Part shown: positions 11,101 through 20,649 of the stretch, piece after piece
Layout: every line of letters starts with the position of its first letter
Position numbering within the stretch: the first letter of the stretch is position 1
Source: Selaginella tamariscina
Taxonomy: Eukaryota; Streptophyta; Lycopodiopsida; Selaginellales; Selaginellaceae
Assembly (NCBI GenBank): GCA_003024785.1
Contig: PUQB01000273.1
Location: forward strand, 62,001 to 126,000
Direction: 5' to 3'
Length of the DNA stretch: 64,000 nucleotides
Position numbers and translations under genes: made by a program
Notes under the pieces: generated by a model
What the model saw: the letters and a program-made list of their open reading frames with translations, nothing else
Database searches by the model: none
What the model was told of the DNA's origin: nothing

Positions 11101-11777
11101 GACCGAATGATATACTGCCACGTGACCTCCACGTCACTTTGCCTCCGGTATTGCCACATCCAACGGTCAGGAAGTTATTTGGATCTAATCGGATACGTGT
11201 TTAGAAGTGCCCGGGTCTAGGACCGCGCAGTTTAGTTTTGGCCACCTGGTCCATTCGGTTGGTTTCAAAATTGTTGAGCCATATGCCTCACGCTCGTACT
11301 GCTAACCGTGGGAAAAACATTCAAAGATCCGCGCACCGTCCGATGGCCGCGATTGGTACTCATCCAACGGTGGGACTTGTTTTGGGTCTTGAGCGTTGGA
11401 TGGGAATGACGAGATCGGACGGTTCTGGATTCGCATGTTCTTTCTCCTCGTTCCCTGTTAGGGTTTGATTTCGTTTAGGATCAGGCTTTTCCGATTCAAT
11501 ATTCTTCGCAGGGACAGAACTTGTGCAGCGGAATGAGCTCGGCTAATTTATAGCCTCGGCTTCAGGTTCTTAAAGCATTTTGCACAATCTTGAAGAATTT
11601 CATACAAAATCTCGAGCGGCTTAAGCTTTATGTATCAGGATTAGCTTCTCTTTCCGGCACGGGTTCTTAAAGCGTTTCTTGAAGATTCTCACAGAATCAG
11701 TGCTTGGGGAAAAAAATAGGATTTTTGTACGCTGTGCAGCTTTGGGTTTGAAGCATCTCCGCAAAATCTTGAGGAGA
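11100..11777. promoter_or_regulatory. Shared promoter region of divergent Tudor and APRL genes, with G-box
   Basis: The Tudor gene reads left and the APRL gene reads right from this roughly 680-base region. It contains a palindromic G-box CACGTG at 11119-11124 and a nearby ACGTCA element, both binding sites of plant bZIP/bHLH factors. No clear TATA box was found for either gene. Co-regulation is possible but not shown. Confidence 0.45.
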
Positions 11778-13094
11778 ATGTATTCGATTTGCTTCGTCAT
11801 TCTTTGTGCTTCATTCCTAGGGCTTGTGGCTGCAAGGAATCCGGCAGTTCCAGTTTGTCCGAAGCCGAGCTTGAAGGAATCGCTGCTGCCGATTGTAGAT
11901 CAGTGCCCCAGCTTCACCAGAATCGCTCCTCAGAGGGTCTGGTCAGATGCCGCCTCCATTGTTGTCGTGGTAAGTTCATAATAATATAATAACACTCGAG
12001 ATACGACTTTATCAAAAGATATAAGAAAATGCACAAAAATCAGAAACGATTTTGTATCATTCGCTACAATGATAATATAATGAGAAGATAAGACATATAT
12101 ATACATGTGTATATGGATATAAATTTAAGAAAGTTTATGAGCTGTTTAAATGTTTGCAGTCAAACGAAGCGGACTTGGAGCAGGTTTTGAAAATGATTCG
12201 TAATAACAACGAGAGTTTTGCTGCAATGCTATATTACGCTTCATGGTGTCAATTCTCCAACCAGCTCCGGTCTGTTTTTGAGTCACTCGCCACTGTGTTT
12301 CCTTCCGTTTTACATGTAGAGGTTGAAGAGTCGTCAATCAGACCGGGGTACTGTTTTATTCCTTTTTAAAGTTTGCTTATGTATCTGTAGGTAGATGCAC
12401 ACACAATAACGTATGTGTGCTGTCTGTTAGGTGTAGGTAGATATATTTTAGCGAGATTTTCTAAATACTTTATTCATTTGCAGTTTGCTCTCGAAGTATG
12501 GTGTGTACAGCTTCCCGGTGTTGTACATCCACACTGGGGCCTCCAAGTCGCGTTACTCGGGTCCACGAACTATGAAGAATTTAGTGAATTTCTATGTCAA
12601 TATCACAGGTATGTATGTTCATACTCGATAGCATTTTCACGCGTACGATTTATCTTTGGTATCACATTCATGAGAGAGAGAGAGAGATTGGTTATATTTA
12701 CTGATTAGTGTATACAGGAATTCAGCCGAGAAAGATGAAGATGCAGGAGGTTAAACCACTGCCAGCAGAGACTGGGCTATCAGAGAGGCTACAGAACGAT
12801 ACGTACTTGGTGCTAGCATGCTGGTTCCTGATATTGAGAGTACTGTTCATGGTCCTTCCAGTCGCAGTGAACAGGATGAAGAATTTCTGGAATAAGTTGC
12901 ACATATACAAGATGATGCTCAAGCCGAGGGGGCAGAACGATGTTCAGGGTGTTGCTGACAGGTCGTCGAAGAACAACAGGAGAAGGCTCTCTGTCCCTGG
13001 TTGGTCTCATCAGATTACCTCTCCGTCTTCTTCACTGGCGATTGCTGAGAGTCGTGCGAGAAGAATAGCTCCACCCGAAGATTTGATGAGGTAG
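11778..13094 (+). CDS. 5'-adenylylsulfate reductase-like (APRL) protein
   Basis: Four exons, 11778-11969, 12160-12347, 12484-12608 and 12718-13094, join without interruption to 293 residues plus stop. The start at 11778 is chosen because it gives a signal peptide (MYSICFVILCASFLGLVAA); an in-frame ATG at 11679 would bury it. The thioredoxin-like domain spans about residues 65-170, with AMLYYASWCQFSNQL at the active-site position and a YGVYSFPVLYIHTG strand carrying the cis-Pro. The active site keeps a single Cys (WCQFS), as in the family, so disulfide exchange like a classical CxxC thioredoxin is not expected. A membrane helix (LVLACWFLILRVLFMVL) lies near residue 210, followed by a basic tail. 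Plant APRL proteins lack the sulfate-reductase domain and have no firm function; location is likely the secretory pathway. The frame is fully intact. Confidence 0.9.
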
Positions 13095-13631
13095 TTTGTA
13101 TTTGAAACACAATTCTGTATTCTATATGCACAAAAATACAGTTACATTCTTCATCTGTATATCTTTCTACGTGTTTGTGTGTGGGTGAGGTAGTTTTAAT
13201 AGGGTTAAGTGTTTGGATCTTAGCTTTTCCTGATTCATGTAGTATATGAGCTACGATTTGCCTGTAGACATAACACAACCGATGTAAACACGGACACGAA
13301 TGCACACACCTATTTAAGTGTATTTGTGTATATATGTATGAGTTTCTCCTTGTATTTTTCTGATGGTGGTGTGTCAATTGTCTCTAGCGGTGCTTCATGT
13401 CCGTGTGTTATTAAAACGACGGTATTCACACAATACATGTGAGAGGTCGTGACATATATACATAGTAATATAATTATATGTTACATCGTAAAATGTGTAA
13501 TGCAATATACTCTGACCATAGTTTTGGATGGGATGCAGATACACAGGTTGATACACTATTTGTAACATAGCATGGATTTCTTTTATAGCTGCTCTGAAGT
13601 TTCCCACAAAAAGTTGTACCAAGAAAGAAAG

Positions 13632-14598
13632 CTAAGGTGAGTTTTTCCTTTCAGAGTGATTTTTAACATTTGTACGCTGCCTCCATTTAGCACTAGTATT
13701 AGTTGTAGTAGCTTCGGTATTCGGAAGCTCCGCAGGTAATGCAGTAGCAGCATTGCTGAATGCATCTAGCAGTAGGAATGCTAGAATCGGTGAGAAGTCG
13801 AGTGTGCCCCAAGTGGTGGGATTATCCCTCGAAACAGGTTCAAGTACGGATCCGTCACGGTGCTGCATAAACAAACATGTTCATGGGATAGTTTACAATA
13901 CGGGATCTGAGAGGACCAATGAACTCATAAAGAGAGATCATGTTCTAACAAAGGTCATGTTGGGGATTTGAGAGAGGTATGGACTTTCATGACACTTTTT
14001 AAGGGTACCAGGCTGGGGATCGATGGGGATCTGAGAGACGTACCTGATGGGATTGACAATCGCACGAGGAGCATCCGGGAACCAAGTACAGATAATGCGG
14101 ACGATGAGGACCGCGTTATAGAGGGAGAAGAAGTTGGTGAGGCCCCTCGTTACCACGAGTTCCGCAAGTGAGTCTCCTGGTATAATTGCAGCAAAACTGT
14201 GAGTCCTAAGCGGAGTAAACATTCTCACCCGAGCTGTCACCTGCATCAATATGGTTTATTCAAACATCTGCATTTTATAATATTATGCAGATGTCGTGCA
14301 TAGATTTACATTACTCTTCTAATCACACTTTCTGAAAAGAAAACACACACGCGTTCCATACCTGGCGAGCAGTGGAATGTAAGTGGTGAGGAAGAAATGC
14401 CTTAATCTGTGGAGGTAGTGTAGAGAGGGCAGCATCGAGCCTTCGCTGGAGCTCAGAGACGTGAAATGCAGCGGATTGAATAAGAGGATGCTCCAGAACA
14501 TGCGCTCCCTGTGTGTTTCGCAATTGAGGACGCGGGAAGAGAGCGAGTAAAAGGTGTGCTCCAGATTTATGAGCGGCACCGCCATTGCCCTGCGCCAT
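13632..14598 (-). pseudogene. YlmG/YGGT-family chloroplast membrane protein, frame broken by one base
   Basis: Three minus-strand exons: 14598-14362, 14240-14044 and 13862-13632. Exon 1 encodes a basic, Ser/Ala-containing N-terminus that could include a plastid transit peptide. Exon 2 carries the first YGGT helix (FFSLYNAVLIVRIICTWFP followed by DAP and IVNPI). Exon 3 carries TDPYLNLFRGIIPPLG and, after the break, GTLDFSPILAFLLLDAFSNA. One G is missing in the run encoding PPLGG (13812-13815), so the second half lies in a different frame; all else, splice sites included, looks sound. Members of this family sit in plastid membranes and affect thylakoid and nucleoid organisation. Either a recent pseudogene or an assembly error. 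It is convergent with the APRL gene. Confidence 0.8.
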
Positions 14599-14639
14599 AG
14601 CTCAAACTTTGATCCCTTAAACCCTAGATTATAATTTAA

Positions 14640-17045
14640 TATTTTTTATTTCATATACATACATTTTCATATTATTTTTCCAATGCATATGAAATATTTA
14701 TCATGGAGTTACAATAGATTCAAATTGGAAGTTTCAATGGAAATTGACTTATTTACAACATAATATATGCACCTTATTTAGGATTGCCAATGTTAAATAA
14801 TAGTTTAAAACATGTTGTAAATTAATTTAACAATTAATATACGTTGTAAATCATTTTCAACAATTTTAATATTAAAATATTTCTACATGGAAATTCATTT
14901 TGTTGAAATTATTATAACTATTATAACAATTGTTTTTAACTTTCATGTGCTATTATATTCAACATTCTTTATAGTAACTTACATATATTAGGGAAAATTC
15001 TCTAAATAACCTACAATTGACCTTATTAAAAAAAAATTCCTGGCTGTACAACGTACATGTACATGCGCACACAGGTATGTATATAACAGTGTAACAGGTA
15101 GGCACATTGTACAGTGTTAAAACATATACAAGAGGTTATAGTTTTCTAATCATAATATATATTAATTTCTACCATAAGAGTATATACGTGTGTGTGCATG
15201 ATACCTCAAAGATTATATTATGTAAATGTATTGACTTTCAGTATATGATAACGTGTGTGTGTGTGTGTGTGTGTGTAGGTGTAGGTGTGGTGACAATATC
15301 AATTATTCGTAAACATTATATATATGAAAGTATATATGATATGACATTTTTTATTGGTCTTTTTCTGTTTTTATTTTGTGCAATGTAGTATGCATTCGTA
15401 ACAATAATATGTACATTAGAACCTGTCTAAAGTAATAATACTATGGAAAACAGCACTTTTATAATTGAATTAGGTTGATTAATAATACATATATTTTATG
15501 ATTGTGCCTGGAATTTTAATTAATAAAGTGTGTACTAAAATATTTATACAGAGGTGAAACCATAGTGACTAGATCATTTTTTAAACACGATAACATTTAA
15601 CATTTGTTGTTAAACTAACATGTTACAGTTCTGAAATAATATTAATGACATGAAGTTTGATATTACCTTGTAGGATATGTAGAGTATGTATATATATGTA
15701 TGTATAGAATATATGACTTAAACTTGTTGTGTATAAAGATAGACAATGTTCTTAACCTTTGGCTAAACATAACACAGACATGCATAAAACTAAACACACC
15801 CGGCACCTTTAATGTGTAACAACATCCTAGATAAACACAAACATTTAAACACACTCCTTTTTCTTATCGAAAACTTATAGTTACCTGTTTCACATAAACT
15901 AACATATCCAAATGAAAACGAAATGCTCAGTTTAATGTGTTGAGGACATATAGATGTATTAAAGTTCATTCATTTAATCAACATATATACACAATGATGG
16001 TTAAATATAATGCAAAACTTTATGAAATATAGTGGAAATATTATATATGAAAAGCTTTATGAATAAAAAATTCTTGAGATGTTTATAAAGTTATGTGTTA
16101 ATTGAACTTTTATACATTTATAGATTTGCACTTTTTAAACATGCACATTAATGCATCGAAACGTCTGGCTTAGATCAAATCTGGTTTAAAAAAAAAGTGC
16201 AATGTGTTGCCTAAAAGTAACAATCTGTCACCTAAAATTAATAAATCACACATTTTAAATCATACTTGAACATCATTAATTATACCATGGCACATACCAT
16301 GATTATGATATGGTCATCAACGGTCGTATTGTATGTCCTTACTATTTGATTGAATAATTAATCAATTTAATGACTGTCATTTTACACTGTATGTGGTTCA
16401 TAAAGTGACACATTATTAACTAAATGAATCATACATGGATGAACATGTCTATTTAAAAGTTTTTATTTATATTGTAAGTCATCCACATTTTATTTGTGTA
16501 TCTTTACAAATTTAGACTGTGAATTTGATGTGTCTCTGTAATCCAACTTAAGATAAATTCATGTGTTATTTAATGCATTAAAATTATTTTAATTATTAAA
16601 TTAAATGAATGAATAATCCATATCTCATTGAGTAAAATTATGTTTATTATTAGATTTAATTAGATTAAATGGTGAAAATTGTTGGATTTAAAGTTTAGTT
16701 TATGAATGCATTACTCAATTAGCATAATTAAAAAATATAAAAACATATTTTTTCATATAAATGAATAAGTTTTCACTAATTTTTTAAAAATTTTTAAAAA
16801 GATATTACGAATGAATAATTTATGTAGTGAATATTTTATGTTATTATACAAAGATTAAATAAATTGAAATTATCTTAGGTGTTCATTTGCTTTACTTTAT
16901 AACCCATTATAACATTTATGTTAGTAATATAAATAATATTTAAAAATTTCTCATTCTTTTGAAAGAGTTTTATATTACTAAATAAAAAAAACAATTTCAC
17001 GTACTTTCATTGTTATTTATTATATCAAAGAAATTAACAATTATT
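14640..17045. other. AT-rich intergenic stretch, no gene seen
   Basis: About 2.4 kb of very AT-rich DNA with no coding signal I can support. It includes a short (GT)n microsatellite at 15253-15277. The ORFs in it are short and compositionally like the surrounding DNA. Confidence 0.7.
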
Positions 17046-17755
17046 AATACAAAGTGAAACACTAGTCCACAAAATGAAACTCTATTTAGTCTCATGAAGT
17101 GAGACCCGTGCCCTATGAAGTGAGGGTTAACGAAGTAAGACTCTTTCCTTATTAAATAAGACTTGAAGCTCATAAAGTGAGAGTCATGCCCTATAGAGTG
17201 AACCTTCAAGCTTATCAAGTAAGGCTCTAAGCAGACCAAGTAAGACTCGAAGAACATTAAATAAGAATTATGACTCACAAAGTGAGATTCAATGTCCATG
17301 AAGTGAGGCTCCAATCACATGAAGTGATAGTCTTGATAAGATTCCATGCTCACGAAGTCCGAAGTGACAGTCATGCCACACAGAGTGAGCCAAAAAGCTT
17401 ACAAAGTGAGACTTCATGCCCATGACGTGAAATTCCATACCCATGAATTAAGATTACATACTCATAAAGTGAGGATCATGCCCCATAGAGTGAGACCTTA
17501 TGAACACAAAATGACCCTTCAAGTTTGTAAAGTGACACCCTATACATATGAAATAAGCCTCTTAGACCACAAAGTGAAACTTGATGCTCACAATGTGAGA
17601 ACCATGCCCCACGAAGCCTTAGAAAGTGAGGCTTCAGGCCTATGGAGTGAGGTAACAAGTGACTCCAAGCTCACGGAGTGAGGTTTCAAATCGACAAAGG
17701 AGATTCATGCCCATCAAGTGATAGTCTAGCCCATGAAGCGAGACACTATATGTTT
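17046..17755. repeat. 21-bp minisatellite, about 33 degenerate units
   Basis: The stretch resolves into units of about 21 bases with the core AAAGTGAGACTTCATGCCCA, some shortened to 18-20 bases. Because 21 is a multiple of three, both strands carry long heptad-like open frames: HKVRLHA-type on plus (17346-17681) and HFM--ES-YL-type on minus (16997-17314). The units are diverged from each other, so the array is old. I take the open frames as a by-product of the period. Confidence 0.85.
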
Positions 17756-17759
17756 TACA

Positions 17760-18186
17760 AAGTAAACAAAGGAATAAGTTCTTGAAATGTAAAGGCAGAA
17801 CAAGTTACAAAAGATTACATTTATTACATGTCTGTATTATTATTAGACTCTAAAGTCTCTAATATAATGTTTGCAACACCTTTTATCATATTGATCATAT
17901 TCTTTTTCTCCTTATCTTATAAATTGGACTCCAACTGTTAATTAAATGTTGAGACATTAATTACATCATCTCATGAATAATGTAATTCTGAAGTAATTGG
18001 GAGTGAAGAGTTGGGTCCCCATAATGCATGCCCAAGTATTTATGACCTCATGCATAATAACAAATCCTTTGTACTCGGACTTTTTCAATCCATTCACATA
18101 CACATAAAAGAATATAATTAAGTTCCAATTAACAAAAGCAAACCTTAGTTCTTGCTTTCATCCATGTATTACAAATGCTGGGGTTG
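17760..18186. other. AT-rich spacer left of element C, nothing recognised
   Basis: Ordinary AT-rich sequence up to the left LTR of element C. The last five bases before that LTR (GGTTG, 18182-18186) are its left flank; they do not match the right flank at 29958-29962. Confidence 0.6.
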
Positions 18187-20010
18187 TGTCATAGTTTTTA
18201 CTATGACTCGACCCTTTACTTTGGATGTTGACTGTTGTTACTACTGTACTATATTGATAAGCCCTAGGTGTAGAAGAAACAGGCCCACTTAGTGCACTTG
18301 GATATCTAGTGATGGTCCGGCCGGGTGTCATTAGGTATTTGCAAGAAACTCTGGGCGAAGCTAGCACTTCCATCTAGAAAACCCCCCCGATTTTGACGTC
18401 CCGAATAGGCTGATTGGTTTTTGCAGATGAGTTTGGCGTGTTAAGTAGGGTTAGGAACACCCCTAGGGTTGACCTAACCCTAGGGTTGCCCTAACCCACG
18501 CCCTAAAACCCCACCCCCTTGGGTAGGGTTTAGGGGTAGGAGTAAGGGTGAGTTATAGGCTCATATTGCTAATTTATCTAAGGGGCTAGAATTCAGTGCC
18601 AGCCCACTAATACAACAGGAAAAGAGGGGGGGGGGGCTCCGTCACATAAATAAGGTAGAGTATACGTAGGAGAGCTCCTGGGTTCATGAATGAGTTCGTT
18701 GCTCTTCTGCCGGTGCAAGCTTCAGCTTGTGTCGTTAAGGTACAACCCTCTGTTGTGCCGCCCTAACTTCCAGATGCCAGGGGTACGTCCCACCTTCGGG
18801 GTAGCTTACCCTTAACGTTGGCGAATCCATGCCTGGGAGGTCTTGTCGGGATGCACGTTCCAAGAGGCAGAGGTTGAGGCTTGTCTCCAGCCTCCTCCTC
18901 CACGTCAAGCTAGGTGTAGCACTCACGGCCAAGCAAGGCACATCCGTGTCCTTGTCCAACTGTGGGCGTGGGATCTTGTTTGACAGGTTCACGTTACCTG
19001 GTTCCTGAGGGTTCATTGAGGGGTTCTAGAGTTGGCATTTAGGAACCACGTTTGTGGTACTTGGTGCAACTCTTGAATCTAAGGGCTATGGCATGATAGC
19101 CCACATCTTGGAAGGCAGTGTCACATGGGATGTGACACTGGGCTAAACGTCACATGGTACAACGCCCGAGGCACGCCCTTTGGGGTTATGTCATGGGCTT
19201 GTCGCTAAGGGGTTGGATACTCTAGCAAACAGGCATGCTTGTGCTTGCACTAGGGTGCTAAGCCTTGGGCATCCGCTCAGGGAGGTTAGGTCTCGTAACT
19301 AGGTGTGCTTTGGCACACTTGGCTAGGGGAGTGTTCTCCTTGGAATCCAGGGTTGAACAACCTAAGCTCATTAGCAGAAGCCCTTTCGTAAGGCACTCGC
19401 AAGGTCATGTGCTTAGGGTTATCCCAAACCTAGCCTTAGGGAGTTTGCTTAGCAGAACACTCGTGTCGCCTACGGCGCACACTCGTGTCCTCACTAAGTA
19501 CTAGCCCTAGGTCTAGGGTAACTTGGCCACTCAAACCCTTAGGGGTTAGTCGTGGTTCAGGGTACCCCTTGTCGCCCTAAAGGGGTTGTACTCCCGGATG
19601 AGGGTGATTCCTCAAGGGGTAAGTGACATGCCTTAGCTCTGTCAGGGGTATGTGTGGAACACACGTCTCCTTGATGGGGGTTAGGGCATGAGCCTGTCTA
19701 GGTCTTCTAGGGCAAGACCCTAAGTCAACTAGGGTTATCCCTCAAGGGTTTTGGGGTAGACACTCTAGGGAGACTTAGGCTAAACCCTAAGTCAACTAGG
19801 GTTATCCCTCAAGGGTTCTGGGGGCAGACATTCTAGGGAGACTTAGGCTAAACCCTAAGTCTCTTGTCCACTTGGGCATTAGAGTCTAACCCTAGGGGTT
19901 TGGGGTTGTTCTGGGAAACTTAGCGTTGCTCACACAGGGTGATGACGCCGAATGGCCACCTGGCAGCCACGTGTTGCCACGTGTTGGCCCTTTGGGTTAA
20001 AACTCTGACA
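18187..20010 (+). repeat. Left LTR of element C (1824 bp)
   Basis: Runs from TGTCATAGTTTTTACTATGA to AAAACTCTGACA. Contents worth noting are a G-run of about 11 near 18626-18636, many plant-telomere-like CCCTAA/TTAGGG words with CCTAGG centres, and a roughly 66-bp tandem duplication at 19726-19860 around AGGCTAAACCCTAAGTCAAC. Two perfect G-boxes CACGTG lie at 19968-19973 and 19978-19983, close to the 3' border. A 93-codon minus-strand frame inside (18735-19016) shows no family resemblance and is not called. Confidence 0.9.
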
Positions 20011-20011
20011 A

Positions 20012-20024
20012 TTGGTATCGGAGC
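20012..20024 (+). other. Primer-binding site of element C (tRNA-iMet-like)
   Basis: TTGGTATCGGAGC begins two bases after the LTR. TGGTATCAGAGC is complementary to the 3' end of plant initiator tRNA-Met; here one base differs (CGG for CAG). Element F has the same variant, so it is ancestral to this family. This marks the first base copied by reverse transcriptase. Confidence 0.85.
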
Positions 20025-20649
20025 CTATTCTCTACGGTCAGTAGGACTACCTAAAGTGTAGTGTATTTTAGGGTTTAGTTAGTTCTAAATTCTTGAAGTA
20101 CTTATCACTTTCGGCTAATGTCTGAATTCTGCGTGGAGAGTTGGTCCTGAGATCTATAACTCTTCAGAGTACACCTACTTCATAAGTGGGTGTGGGTTAT
20201 GGACTTAGAAGGTAGCACTTGGAAGTCAGCTTCCAAGTTGTATGCCAGGTTATTTTACCTTATGGTTGTCCAGGTTACTTTACCATTTACTTCCACAAGA
20301 CAAGGCATGTTAGTTTGTTCTGGCTTACAAACTAAGTCTTGTGAAGTGGGCATTGTGATATCCTATTCTACACATTATTGAAAATTTTTCTTTTTCTTTA
20401 AGGTGTTTGAATTTGGGATAACACATGATTTGAGAACATGACTATGTCCATTGAGTTTTGGCTTAGTCAAGATTCAATATCGTTCCAGCAATAGTGTTCA
20501 AACGGGAAAGACTTATGTTCAGAAGTGCATCTTTGACTTCGGGAGAAGGGGCATATTCAAACATAAGAATGAACACTACATTTTGACATAAAGTGTAAAA
20601 TAAGCTCTTATTATAGTGCATGTTTCCGAGAGTGTAACTCTAGAAGCAG

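Noticed and set aside
11679-11777. Upstream in-frame ATG for the APRL gene
   Set aside because: It would place about 33 basic residues before a clear signal peptide; the ATG at 11778 fits the family.
15107-15388. 93-codon plus ORF in AT-rich spacer
   Set aside because: Contains a translated (GT)n tract and no recognisable domain.
17046-17755. Regular repeats resembling a CRISPR array
   Set aside because: Units follow each other without unique spacers, are degenerate, and lie in a plant nuclear context; this is a minisatellite.
18735-19504. ORFs of 79-93 codons inside the left LTR of element C
   Set aside because: They are not kept open in the other LTR copies, where indels break them, so they are chance frames.
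20011-20030. Possible tRNA-Met gene
   Set aside because: Only the 3'-end complement is present, at the exact LTR border; it is a primer-binding site.
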